Shown: positions 18,397 to 26,998, counted from the stretch's first letter. The stretch is DNA of 64,000 nt from Massilia sp. CF038 (GCF_900129765.1 NZ_FQWU01000002.1:930001-994000), one strand, 5' to 3'. Notes: generated from the sequence alone by a model not told the origin. Numbers and translations are program-made.

Positions 18397-19400
18397 GCTG
18401 CCACCTGCGGCTGCTGCGCTGCGGCGGCGCTCTGCGCCTTGCGACGTCCCAGGAACAGGCGCGCCGCTGGCGGCCACTGCTCCAGCAGCAGGTGCACGCC
18501 ATAGCTGACCACCAGCGCGCCGATGATGCGCGGACCGGCCTGCATGATGCCCAGTTCCTTGGCGATGAACAGCTGCACCAGCTGATGCACGGCCAGAATC
18601 GTCATCGAGGCCGCGCCCAGGGCGGCAAACACGCGCCCGGCGCGGGTGGCGGCAATGCGCTGCGAGAACAGGGCCAGCACGGCCACCATGCCCAGCGAGC
18701 TGAGCAAAGTCAGCAGCGGGATGCCGTACACGCCGGATTTCATGTCCAGGGTATTGGTCAGGCCTGGCAGGTGGGCCAGGAACAGTGCCGCGCCCGCCAG
18801 CGACAGCGCCAGCCACAGTGCGCCCCAGCGCGCCAGATCCAGACCGCGCGCGGCATAGCCAAGCAGGTACAGCGGTGCGGCAAACAGCACCACTTCAGCC
18901 GACCAGGGCAGCATCCAGCCAGGGAACAGCCAGGCGCCCAGATATGCCGCGCCCAGCAGCGCCGCACCTGCCAGCGCCCACACGGCCGTGCTGCAGTTGC
19001 GCAGCAGGCAGTGGGCCAGCTGGCCGGTCAGGAAATAGCAGGTCAGGAACCACAGCGGGCCGGCAGCGCCATTGAGCCAGCGACCGCCAAACAGCATGGG
19101 CGGGGCCAGCTGGCCCAGCGTCAGCGCGGTGCCGGCCGGGGCCGACATGAGCGATTCCAGTGGCCACAAAATAATCAGGAAACACACATACGGCTGCAGC
19201 AGCGTGCGCGCCTTGTTCATGGCGTACACGCCCTGCGTGGCGCGGGTGTCGTGCAGCCAGCCGCCGGCCAGGAAGAACAATGGCATGTGGAACATCTGGA
19301 TCAGGCCCACCAGATTCTGGTTGAAGCTGATGTGGCCGACGACGACCGTGAGGATGCCGATCCCCTTCAGTACGTCGATCCACGTTTGGCGTTGGCTCAT
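18393..19400 (-). CDS. Acyltransferase family membrane protein (fucose 4-O-acetylase-like)
   Basis: A 335-residue protein with about ten membrane segments. RQTWIDVLKGIGILTVVVGHI (Asp, Lys-Gly and His of the acyltransferase 3 first segment) and the FHMPLFFLAGGWL block at about residues 37-49 match the sugar O-acetylase group that includes YjcD/WcaF-type membrane enzymes. It probably decorates the exopolysaccharide with acetyl groups. Confidence 0.88.
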   Translation of the reverse strand: MSQRQTWIDVLKGIGILTVVVGHISFNQNLVGLIQMFHMPLFFLAGGWLHDTRATQGVYAMNKARTLLQPYVCFLIILWPLESLMSAPAGTALTLGQLAPPMLFGGRWLNGAAGPLWFLTCYFLTGQLAHCLLRNCSTAVWALAGAALLGAAYLGAWLFPGWMLPWSAEVVLFAAPLYLLGYAARGLDLARWGALWLALSLAGAALFLAHLPGLTNTLDMKSGVYGIPLLTLLSSLGMVAVLALFSQRIAATRAGRVFAALGAASMTILAVHQLVQLFIAKELGIMQAGPRIIGALVVSYGVHLLLEQWPPAARLFLGRRKAQSAAAAQQPQVAA

Positions 19401-19408
19401 GACGGCAC

Positions 19409-20311
19409 TCAGAATTGGTTAAGAATGGCGCCCAGCACCGTGATGCCGGAACCGCTCATGGATTGCGACAGCGCGCTCACGCCGCCCAGCGGGCTGCTAT
19501 CCTTGCGCGCCACCACCAGGGCAGCGCCCGCGCACAGGGCCACGCAGCGCGCGTCGACCTGGGGACCGGCGGCGGGGGTGTCGATCAGCACCACGTCGTA
19601 GTAGCGCGCCAGTGCACCGACCAGCTTGCCGAAACCGGGCCGGCCCAGCAGCTCGGCCGGATTCGGCGGCGCCGCACCGGACGTGAGCACCGACAGGCCC
19701 GTCATTTCAGGGATCTGCTGCACCGCTTCGGCGCCCGCGCGTCCGGTCAGCAGGGCCGACAGGCCCACCCGGTTCGACAGGCCAAACAGGGCGTGCTGGC
19801 GCGGGTTGCGCAGGTCGGCGTCGATCAGCAGGGTGCGCTGGCCCAGCTGGGCAAACGCCACCGCCAGGTTCGAGGCCACGAACGTGCGCCCTTCATGCGG
19901 CTCGACACTGGTTATGGCCAGGGCATGCTGGCCGGGGCCGTGGAACCAGCGCTGGGTCAGTTCGGTGCGCAGCACGCGGATCGCTTCGGCCTCGGCGCCA
20001 AACGGCGAAAACGCCTGCACCAGCTCGCTGCTCAGCGCGGTGCTGTCCGACAGCAGATACGGCGAATCGAACTGGCGCGCCAGCGCCAGCTCGACGTCGG
20101 CGGCCGTCAGCAAGCCAAGGCTGATGGCTGCCTGCCCGAACGATTGGCCGGCCGCGCGCTGGCGGGCCAGGATTTTTTTGGTCTCGCCTGGATCGAGGCG
20201 GCCAGCTGCCACCAGGATCGCACCGAGCATGCGCTGCGCGGAACGGGCGGCGGGAGCGCCAGCCGGCCCTGCACTGCCGGCGGCATGAAATGGCGTATCG
20301 TTGGTGGTCAT
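19409..20311 (-). CDS. epsG: Chain length determinant tyrosine kinase EpsG
   Basis: A 300-residue cytoplasmic BY-kinase-like ATPase that partners EpsF to control chain length. An N-terminal part (residues 28-90) resembles the MshE-type N-domain (GAILVAAGRLDPGETKKIL, LGLLTAADVELALARQ). The ATPase core has a P-loop-like VEPHEGRTFVASNLAVAF, Walker A' TLLIDADLRNPRQH and Walker B VVLIDTPAAGP. The P-loop has Arg-Thr where classical kinases have Lys-Ser; I recall this substitution in the EpsG subgroup. No Tyr-rich tail is visible. Confidence 0.9.
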   Translation of the reverse strand: MTTNDTPFHAAGSAGPAGAPAARSAQRMLGAILVAAGRLDPGETKKILARQRAAGQSFGQAAISLGLLTAADVELALARQFDSPYLLSDSTALSSELVQAFSPFGAEAEAIRVLRTELTQRWFHGPGQHALAITSVEPHEGRTFVASNLAVAFAQLGQRTLLIDADLRNPRQHALFGLSNRVGLSALLTGRAGAEAVQQIPEMTGLSVLTSGAAPPNPAELLGRPGFGKLVGALARYYDVVLIDTPAAGPQVDARCVALCAGAALVVARKDSSPLGGVSALSQSMSGSGITVLGAILNQF

Positions 20312-20342
20312 GGTTGTTCCGATTCAGTGAAGGAGGGACAGC

Positions 20343-21710
20343 TCAGGCAACGCGCCGCTGGCGCTTGACGGGCGCGCTGCCAATCGAGCCCAGCAGTACC
20401 AGCCCGGCCGATTCGCGCAAGTCGTGCGCCGAACGCACGCGCCGGTCCATCAATTCCAGCAGCATGGCCCCGCCCACGCCCAGCAGCAGGCCGGCGGCCA
20501 GGCCAATCAGGGCATTGAGCACCAGCTTGGGTCCGAACGGCTTGAACGGCGCCAGCGCCGGGGTCAGCACCGCCACGTCGGACTGGTTGGCCTGGGCTTC
20601 GATATTGGTCAGGGCCAGCCGGTTTGCCACCGAGTCATAGGCGCGCTGGGCACTGTCGACTTCCTTGCTCAGCACGGTCAATTCGTCGCGCGCGCGGTTC
20701 AGGCGCAGCACCTTGTCGCGCTGGGTGCGCAGCGCCGCAGCCGCCTCGTCGCCGCGCTGGCGCAGGATGGTCGCGTTGGCGCTGACGGTGGCCGAGGTGG
20801 CAGCCACCTGGGCGGCCAGGTCGGCGCGCAGCTTGTCGACTTCGGCCTTGGCGCTCTGGTACTGCGGGTGATTCTTGTCGAGCCGCTGGGCGATTTCGGA
20901 CAGCTTCGATTCGGCCACGCCCAGCGCCACTTTCAGGTTCTGGATCATGGGATTGTTGGCCACGTCGGGCGAGCCGACTCCGCCCGCGGCGCTGCGCCCG
21001 CGCGCCGACGCTTCCATCGCCAGACCCTGGGCCACCACGGCCTGGCTGGACAATTCGTTCAGGCGCACGGTTTCCACGTCCAGGCTGCGGTCGGTGCTGA
21101 CAATGCCGTTTTCCTGCTGATACTTCGACAGGCGCTGCTGGGCCGTTTCCAGCTTGTCGCGCAAGACCTTGACCTGGTCGTCAAAATACACGGCGGTGCG
21201 CTGCGAGGGCTGCACTTTCAGGTCGATGCTCGTTTGCAGGTAGGCGGCGGCAAAGGCATTGGCCACGCGCGCGGCCATGCTGGGATCGGTGCCGATGTAA
21301 CTGATCTGCAGCACGCTGCTCTCGCGCGCCGGCTGCACTGCCAGCTTGCCCAGCAAGCCTGCCGCCAGCCAGTCGCGCAACTCGCCCTTGCCGCCGGTGG
21401 CGTTCAGGAAGTGGGTCTGGACGTTCGGCGTTTCGGTCAGCTTGAGCGCATCTACCACTTTGAGTGCCACGCTCATGCTGCCGACGATTTCAATCTGGGT
21501 CTGCATGTAGCCTGGCAGCAGCTGCGAAGCCATGGCCTGGCCCGTCACCGGATCGCTGCCCTTGTAGTTGAGCACCAGCGAGGTCGTGGCCTGGTAGGTT
21601 TTCGGCGTCATCATGGTCACGCCAATGGCGGCGGCCAGCGCCAACAGCGGCGCCAGCACCACGATCGGCCAGCGCGCGCGCAGGATCAGCAGGGCCTGGG
21701 TCAGGTTCAT
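20343..21710 (-). CDS. epsF: Chain length determinant protein EpsF
   Basis: A 455-residue Wzz/GNVR-type inner-membrane co-polymerase. It has an N-terminal span (about 14-34), a long periplasmic region with coiled coils (DDQVKVLRDKLETAQQRLSKYQQ; DKNHPQYQSAKAEVDKLRADL), and a second span near residues 405-428 followed by a short basic tail. The Pro-rich segment APFKPFGPK before the second span is typical. It is translated directly after epsE with a one-base overlap and before epsG. Confidence 0.93.
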   Translation of the reverse strand: MNLTQALLILRARWPIVVLAPLLALAAAIGVTMMTPKTYQATTSLVLNYKGSDPVTGQAMASQLLPGYMQTQIEIVGSMSVALKVVDALKLTETPNVQTHFLNATGGKGELRDWLAAGLLGKLAVQPARESSVLQISYIGTDPSMAARVANAFAAAYLQTSIDLKVQPSQRTAVYFDDQVKVLRDKLETAQQRLSKYQQENGIVSTDRSLDVETVRLNELSSQAVVAQGLAMEASARGRSAAGGVGSPDVANNPMIQNLKVALGVAESKLSEIAQRLDKNHPQYQSAKAEVDKLRADLAAQVAATSATVSANATILRQRGDEAAAALRTQRDKVLRLNRARDELTVLSKEVDSAQRAYDSVANRLALTNIEAQANQSDVAVLTPALAPFKPFGPKLVLNALIGLAAGLLLGVGGAMLLELMDRRVRSAHDLRESAGLVLLGSIGSAPVKRQRRVA

Positions 21711-22498
21711 TAGAACAGGCTCTCTTTGACGTAGACCACGTCGTCAATCTGGATCACGTCGCTCTCTTTGGCAGCGAACTCGGTGACCTTGCCTTCGCTG
21801 TCGCGGCGCTTGATGCGCATGCCGCGCTCGGTGCCGCGCAGCGACAGGCCGCCACCGACCGACAGCGCCTGCTGCACCGTCATGGCCGGCTCCAGGCGGT
21901 AGGCGCCCGGCTTTTGCACTTCACCGTAAATGTAGAAGCGCGGCGCGCGCTCGACAAACACCACGTCGCCGGTGACCAGGTCCAGGTTCAGCTTCAGGTC
22001 GCCCGCCCGCATCATCTTGACCAGGTCGACTGTCTCTTTCACGCTTTTGCCGTCGCGCTGGCGAATCAGGTAGACAATGTCGCCGCCCTCAGGCAGCACG
22101 CCGCCAGCCAGCGCCAGAATGTCAATCAAGCCCTGCTTGCCATCGACCGGGTAACGGCCTGGCTTCGATACCTGCCCCAGCACCGACACCATGCGGCTTT
22201 GCGGCGAGGTCACCAGAATATTGACTTGCGGCTTCTTCACGAAACCGCCGCTCACCAAGAGGCCGGCCAGCTTGGTTTCGGCAGCCGACACCGACAGTCC
22301 GCCCACTTCCACCTGCCCCACCAGCGGGAAGCTGATGGTGCCGGCCTGGCTGATGCGTGTTTCCAGCGCCAGGTCGGGGTTGCCGTAGACGGAGATTTTG
22401 ACCAGGTCGCTGGGACCGAGCACCACTTCTTCAGCGCGGGCCAGCCCGCTGACACTGAGCAGCAATGCGCACAGTGCAATCACGATTTTGTTCATCAT
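21710..22498 (-). CDS. epsE: Polysaccharide export protein EpsE
   Basis: A 262-residue Wza-like protein that takes the polymer through the periplasm and outer membrane. It has a signal peptide ending at LARA, no lipobox, a Poly_export domain (VVLGPSDLVKISVYGNPDLALETRISQAGTI), and SLBB repeats (SVLGQVSKPGRYPVD and FYIYGEVQKPGAYRLEPAMTVQQALSVGGGL). The lack of a lipidated Cys and the size are usual for EpsE rather than for E. coli Wza. Confidence 0.94.
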   Translation of the reverse strand: MMNKIVIALCALLLSVSGLARAEEVVLGPSDLVKISVYGNPDLALETRISQAGTISFPLVGQVEVGGLSVSAAETKLAGLLVSGGFVKKPQVNILVTSPQSRMVSVLGQVSKPGRYPVDGKQGLIDILALAGGVLPEGGDIVYLIRQRDGKSVKETVDLVKMMRAGDLKLNLDLVTGDVVFVERAPRFYIYGEVQKPGAYRLEPAMTVQQALSVGGGLSLRGTERGMRIKRRDSEGKVTEFAAKESDVIQIDDVVYVKESLF

Positions 22499-23337
22499 TT
22501 CTCCATGGATGTCGATGGCAGCGCGCCCAGCGCACTTGCCGTACTGTCTTGTTGTTGCTTGAAATAGTTGATCTTGGCCAGCCCGCGCAGGCGCTCGATC
22601 TCGGCTTGTTCGGCACGCGCTCGCGCGCTTTCGCGCAGTGCGGCTTCGGCCTGGGCCAGCGCTTGCGCCTCGGGCACGGGATCGGCACGCACATCGCGCA
22701 GCGCGTCGATCGTGGTTTGCGGACCGGCCACCACCACGAACAGCTGGTGCTTGCGCATGGTTTGCAGGCGTGTTAGCAGAGGCGCTTCCAGTTCGCTGCT
22801 GTGGCGCGCCAGACGCGCGCGCGAGTACGGCACCTTGCGCGCGTCGAGCCAGGCCGCAACCTGTTCCAGCGAGCCGGCGCGGTCCACCTGCTGTTTGAGG
22901 GCAGCGCTGAAGTCCTTGCTGTCGAGGACGAACTGTTCAATGACAAACAATTTGCGCTCGGCGAACAGGGCTGCGTGCTCGTTCAGATAAGCCGCAATGG
23001 CGGCGCTGCTGGGCGCCGGCAGCGCCGCTGCCTTGCTTTCCAGGTAGGCCTGGGCCAGGATCGCCGTATTCGAGCGCGCCATGGCTTGCTGCACCAGAGG
23101 CTCGCGGTCCAGCTTGTGCTGGATGGCTGCCTCTTGCAGCAGCTGGGTATCGATCAGGAAGTCGACATGGGCCTTGTCCACGGGCGCGGCGGCCGGTGTC
23201 TGCAGACGGATATCGATGCCATTGACGGTGGCCAGGGGCGCGGCAGGCACCGAATCGGCACCGGCCGGACGGCAGCCCTGCAGGGAGACAAACGCCAGCG
23301 CGCCCAGCGCGGCGCATGCGATGCGGGGAGCGTTCAC
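22495..23337 (-). CDS. epsD: EpsD-family peptidyl-prolyl isomerase lipoprotein
   Basis: A 280-residue SurA/parvulin-type protein. The N-terminus carries a lipobox (SLQGC, Cys about residue 22), and the body has the SurA-N-like helix VDFLIDTQLLQEAAIQHKLD and a degenerate parvulin-like region (AERKLFVIEQFVLDS). It probably helps fold or assemble outer-membrane partners of the exopolysaccharide machine. The C-terminal 60 residues form a charged helix. It overlaps the genes on both sides by ATGA. Confidence 0.85.
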   Translation of the reverse strand: MNAPRIACAALGALAFVSLQGCRPAGADSVPAAPLATVNGIDIRLQTPAAAPVDKAHVDFLIDTQLLQEAAIQHKLDREPLVQQAMARSNTAILAQAYLESKAAALPAPSSAAIAAYLNEHAALFAERKLFVIEQFVLDSKDFSAALKQQVDRAGSLEQVAAWLDARKVPYSRARLARHSSELEAPLLTRLQTMRKHQLFVVVAGPQTTIDALRDVRADPVPEAQALAQAEAALRESARARAEQAEIERLRGLAKINYFKQQQDSTASALGALPSTSMEK

Positions 23338-23672
23338 GACAGCGTCCGCGTCGGGCGCAAGGCAAAGCCGGGGCCACGGTGGCGCGCCAGGTACACCACG
23401 CAGCCAACGAGCAACAACAGCAAGGCGGCAAACGGCGGCTGTGGCCGTTCCGCCACCAGCCCGGCTGCCGCGCTGGCCGGCACCGGCACCGGGAATTGCG
23501 AGGCGCTGGCCACTGGCGCCGCAGGCAGGCGTTCGCCAATCAGTTCGAGACGGCCGGACGGGCCGCCTTGCGCGTCGAGCGAAGGCGCCAGTTCAATGAC
23601 AGGTACCCCGGCGCCGGCAAATCCGGCGGCGCTCAGCAGCAAAGCCGCGAGCACGAATCGTAGAGAGCTCAT
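23334..23672 (-). CDS. Small exported protein with C-terminal membrane segment
   Basis: I do not recognise this 112-residue protein. It has a signal peptide (LRFVLAALLLSAAGFAGA), a short Pro/Ala-rich middle, and near the C-terminus QPPFAALLLLLVGCVVYLARHRG, a hydrophobic stretch bounded by prolines and basic residues, followed by a short tail. This layout resembles sorting-signal (PEP-CTERM-like) proteins but lacks the PEP motif itself. The ATG at 23672 has an AAAGGAT site, better than the upstream 23714 start. It lies between the priming transferase and epsD genes. Confidence 0.7.
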   Translation of the reverse strand: MSSLRFVLAALLLSAAGFAGAGVPVIELAPSLDAQGGPSGRLELIGERLPAAPVASASQFPVPVPASAAAGLVAERPQPPFAALLLLLVGCVVYLARHRGPGFALRPTRTLS

Positions 23673-23703
23673 AGCATCCTTTCGTTGGTGGTTAGGGAAT
23701 GGG

Positions 23704-25098
23704 TTAGTAAGCATTGTCTCGGCCCAGCACGACTTTCACGGTGCGCAGCACGATCCACAGATCAAGCGAGAGCGACCAGTTGCGCAGATAGTCGAGATCG
23801 AATTCGATCCGCGCTGCCATCTTGTCGAGCGTGTCGGTTTCGCCGCGCAAGCCATTGACCTGGGCCCAGCCGGTGATGCCCGGTTTGACCTTGTGGCGCA
23901 GCATGTAGCCCTTGATCAGGCCACGGTATTGTTCGTTGTGCGCCACCGCGTGCGGACGCGGGCCCACGATGCTCATGCTGCCGCCCAGCACATTGAGGAA
24001 CTGCGGCAGCTCGTCCAGCGAGGTGCGGCGCAGCACTGCGCCCAGGCGCGTGACGCGCTGGTCGCCCTTGCGCGCCTGGGTGACACGGGCGCCGTCTTCG
24101 GCCACCGACATCGAGCGGAATTTGTAGACCACGATTTCTTCGCCGTTGAGCCCGTAGCGGCGCTGGCGGAAAATGACAGGGCCCTTGGAAGTGAACTTCA
24201 CGGCCGCGGCAATGCTCAGCATGACAGGCGCCAGCATCAGCAGGCTGATACTGGCCAGCACGATGTCGCTGGCGCGCTTGACCAAGGAATTCAAACCCGA
24301 GAATGGCGTTTCGCAAATGGCCACCACTGGCATGCCGCCCACTTCGTCAAAACGCGCCTGCATCAGGTCGAACGTGACCAGGTCGGGCAGGAAGTAGATC
24401 GAGGCCGTGGTGTCCTGCAATTCGTCGAGCAGCTGGCGCCCGCGCGGCTGGGCCGACATCGACTGGCTGATGAAGATCATGTTGATGCCCTGCTCGCGCA
24501 CGTACACGGCGGCGTCGGCCATCTTGCCCAGGAACGGCGCCTGCGACATTTGTTCGGCCAGGCGCTCCTCGGCGCGGTCGTCGAAAAAGCCGCGCACTTC
24601 CATCATCCGGTGCGGCGACTCGGCAATGCGTTTGGCCAAGGTGAGGCCGGTTTGATTGAGGCCGACAATGACCACCGTGCGGGTTTGCCCGGCGCTGTGC
24701 AGGCCGAAGGCGAAGCGGCGCAGCGCCAGGTGGCCGGCCAGCAAAATGAAGGGGGTGGCACCAAACCAGGTCCAGATCACGCGCTCCGAATACAAGTAGG
24801 AGTACCCGGTGGCGTAGCCGATCAGCACGATGATGGCGACAAAGATGGCCCAGCCAAAAAAGATGCCGCGCGCCAGGGCGCGCAAGCTGCCGATGCGCCA
24901 GTTGCGGTGCGAATCGATCTGTTCGTGCAGATACGAGGACACGAAGAACGCGATAATCGCCAGCACCAGATAGTGGCCGGAGAACGGCTCGTGCTGCACG
25001 CGCGTGAGCACGAACAGGGTGCCGAGGATGACGACCGGATCGAGCATTCGCTTAAAAAACGAAAACACCGGGATATCGCGGACTGTGGTCAGGTGCAT
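23704..25098 (-). CDS. Undecaprenyl-phosphate glucose phosphotransferase (EpsB/WcaJ type)
   Basis: The priming enzyme: it moves glucose-1-phosphate from UDP-glucose to undecaprenyl phosphate. The 464-residue protein has four N-terminal membrane segments, a Rossmann-like CoA-binding domain (TVVIVGLNQTGLTLAKRI), a re-entrant hydrophobic helix (ASDIVLASISLLMLAPVML), and the catalytic domain with VYKFRSM, RRTSLDELPQFLNV, IVGPRPHAV and KPGITGWAQVNG. The length is normal. Four bases separate it from epsL. Confidence 0.95.
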   Translation of the reverse strand: MHLTTVRDIPVFSFFKRMLDPVVILGTLFVLTRVQHEPFSGHYLVLAIIAFFVSSYLHEQIDSHRNWRIGSLRALARGIFFGWAIFVAIIVLIGYATGYSYLYSERVIWTWFGATPFILLAGHLALRRFAFGLHSAGQTRTVVIVGLNQTGLTLAKRIAESPHRMMEVRGFFDDRAEERLAEQMSQAPFLGKMADAAVYVREQGINMIFISQSMSAQPRGRQLLDELQDTTASIYFLPDLVTFDLMQARFDEVGGMPVVAICETPFSGLNSLVKRASDIVLASISLLMLAPVMLSIAAAVKFTSKGPVIFRQRRYGLNGEEIVVYKFRSMSVAEDGARVTQARKGDQRVTRLGAVLRRTSLDELPQFLNVLGGSMSIVGPRPHAVAHNEQYRGLIKGYMLRHKVKPGITGWAQVNGLRGETDTLDKMAARIEFDLDYLRNWSLSLDLWIVLRTVKVVLGRDNAY

Positions 25099-25102
25099 AC
25101 GT

Positions 25103-26305
25103 TCAGAACTCGTATTTAAGAGACATTTGCAAGCCGCTGCTCGGGTAACTGTTTCCGGGCTGCGTGGAACGGCGTTCAGTGCGGAAAGCCTGTCCGGCCA
25201 ATCGCAAGTGCGCCGTGGCGCGGTACTGGAGTTTGACCACGGCGCTGTTCACACGATCCTCGCGTTCAGGCGCCGTTGCCGGTATTCCTGCCAGGCCGCT
25301 GTACTGGCTGGTTTCATTCTTGAACAGGGCGTCGACGCGCACCTTGTCGCTGGCATTCCAGATCGTGCCCAGATTGACGCCCTGATTCAGGGTGTAGCTG
25401 GCGGTGATATCGTCAATCGCGCCAATTTCGCGCCAGGCCCCGAAAGCGAGCGTGACCTTGCCGCTCACCATCGAGTTGGCCTGCAGGCGCGCGTTCAGGC
25501 CGCTGTAATCGCGCGCCGGAAAATCATCGTGCTTGCGCCGCACCGGGCCGCCCAGAAACTGCAGCTGGCTTTTGCGCGTGACCAGCCAGTTCACCTTGAT
25601 CTTCAACTCGTCCTGCGTGTAACTGTTATCGACCAGCAGCGCCCCCACCTGCTGCCCGAACGGATAGCGGCCGGTGGTGTGGCGCAACTGGGTGCCCACG
25701 GTACTGCCGCTGCGCGCCAGGTAATCGAGCCCCAGCTCGCTCATTTGTTCGATCCGGTCCAGCCCTTTTTGCGACAGCAGCTCATGCTCGAGGTCGGAAC
25801 GCGAAGCGCCGGCGCGCACGCGCCAGCTCGGATGCAACAGGTAGCCACCGTCAGCGAACTGGCGGCGTTCCGCGCGCAGATTGCGTTCGCGGCCGTGGAA
25901 ATTCACAAACGGCGCCAGCGCCTTCACATAACTGGCGCCGATGTTGCCGTCGACATGTTCGCCCACGCGCCAGTTCCAGTTCGCGCGCAAGTCATGCGCG
26001 TTATGGTCGAGCTCTGGCAACTGGTCGTAACGAATATTGGTGAAATTGAGCGCTGCTGACAGCGCTTGCTGACTGATACGCTTGTCGACCAGTACACCGG
26101 CGCTGGCCTGGCGCGAACTGGTCGATTGCGCGCCGGCGCCGCCATTGACGCCTTCGTCGGCGCCGAGCAGATTGTCCTCATGCGTCAACGCATAGCCAAC
26201 GTAAGGCCGGACCACTTGCTCAGGCGCGGCCAGCGCGGGCAAACTCGTTAACGCTCCCAATAATTGCGCGCAGCACGCTGCGCGCACAGCAGTATCGGAT
26301 TTCAT
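25103..26305 (-). CDS. epsL: Exopolysaccharide outer-membrane protein EpsL
   Basis: First gene of the operon. The 400-residue product has a signal peptide (cleavage near LPALAA), alternating beta-strand pattern throughout and a terminal YEF, the features of an outer-membrane beta-barrel. RPYVGYALTHEDNLLG at the mature N-terminus and the strand pattern match the XrtB-associated EpsL family (putative export porin). I chose ATG 26305 because it begins the signal peptide and has a GGAG site; the frame runs on to 26521 without recognisable signal. Confidence 0.82.
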   Translation of the reverse strand: MKSDTAVRAACCAQLLGALTSLPALAAPEQVVRPYVGYALTHEDNLLGADEGVNGGAGAQSTSSRQASAGVLVDKRISQQALSAALNFTNIRYDQLPELDHNAHDLRANWNWRVGEHVDGNIGASYVKALAPFVNFHGRERNLRAERRQFADGGYLLHPSWRVRAGASRSDLEHELLSQKGLDRIEQMSELGLDYLARSGSTVGTQLRHTTGRYPFGQQVGALLVDNSYTQDELKIKVNWLVTRKSQLQFLGGPVRRKHDDFPARDYSGLNARLQANSMVSGKVTLAFGAWREIGAIDDITASYTLNQGVNLGTIWNASDKVRVDALFKNETSQYSGLAGIPATAPEREDRVNSAVVKLQYRATAHLRLAGQAFRTERRSTQPGNSYPSSGLQMSLKYEF

Positions 26306-26533
26306 TGAAGCCGCTCCATTCAAAAGATTTGCACAAAGGCTCACACCAGCGCCCAGCGTGCAGGAATGCAACAGCCACAGCAGGTTCCGATAATTGCCGA
26401 ACCGCGGCGCACTGCGCCGCAGCATGGCGGTCAGAAATTGAGTCAATTTTGATGCCCCCATCACAGGGTCGCCCGGATCGCATGCCAGTCCGACGGACTG
26501 TTTTCCCATCAGTTCATGCACACCCGGTGTGTC

Positions 26534-26547
26534 TTGATTTACATCAA
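26534..26547. promoter_or_regulatory. FNR/ANR-like box TTGAT-N4-ATCAA
   Basis: TTGATTTACATCAA is a perfect match to the FNR-family palindrome TTGAT-N4-ATCAA. It lies 229 bp upstream of epsL and 451 bp upstream of the lipoprotein gene, so the target is ambiguous. The extension CATCAAATTG is shared with the second box at 50599-50612. Confidence 0.6.
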
Positions 26548-26559
26548 ATTGTCGAAGAA

Positions 26560-26565
26560 ATTATA
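26560..26565 (-). promoter_or_regulatory. Candidate -10 element for the exopolysaccharide operon
   Basis: On the minus strand this reads TATAAT exactly. No convincing -35 hexamer is found at 16-18 bp upstream, so activator help would be needed. Transcription would begin near 26553, just beyond the FNR-like box, and leave a leader of about 250 bases. Confidence 0.3.
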
Positions 26566-26998
26566 GATTAATTTGAATTGTTGCATGTGCGTTAATTTCG
26601 AATCGTGCGTAACAAATGCAACAGAATGTAACTGAAATATTCCTACGCTTTCTTCCTACCAACCTCTTCCCTCCTCCGCCGCGCAATTGACGATGGCACG
26701 ATTTTTTACATAACAATCAATTGCTTAGCGAATATATGCATGAATTTTGCGCTCATCCCGCACGGGTAACGGCGCGCGCGCGCACCGTTGTAATGTAGCA
26801 AAAGAGACATTTTCGCATTTTGTTGCGACGCGCAAAATATTACGTTCCAATACGACATTTGCAATAATCGAGTGACAATTTAAATAGTAAAAAGATACCA
26901 AACTGTTGCGCTGAATCAATATTTTTTACGTACTGCAATAGAACTTGCCTCAAGAAAGCATAATATTGCCGTACGGGAAAACTTTGATGAGGTGATGT

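Larger units (their letters stand above)
26306..26998. other. AT-rich divergent regulatory region of the exopolysaccharide operon
   Basis: 693 bp without a supported gene between epsL and the secreted lipoprotein gene. The first 215 bases next to epsL are GC-rich and open in the epsL frame; from about 26520 to 26998 the sequence is markedly AT-rich compared with all flanking DNA. It contains an FNR-like box, a TATAAT hexamer on the minus strand and an alternating CG run at 26772-26783 flanked by AACGG/CCGTT. Short reading frames here look random. Confidence 0.7.

Noticed and set aside
19409-20311. EpsG as an inactive ATPase because the P-loop has Arg instead of Lys
   Set aside because: I recall this substitution as common in the EpsG subgroup, and Walker A' and B are intact, so it is not evidence of loss.
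22801-25119. A 772-codon open frame on the plus strand opposite epsD, epsE-side genes and the priming transferase
   Set aside because: It lies antisense to well-recognised genes, has composition typical of mirrored GC-rich codons (many His, Gln, Arg, Ala), and matches no domain.
26692-26710. A sigma-54-like TGGCACG in the exopolysaccharide control region
   Set aside because: The -24-like part is good but the expected TTGCA at -12 is absent (TTTACA instead), and spacing to either gene is large.
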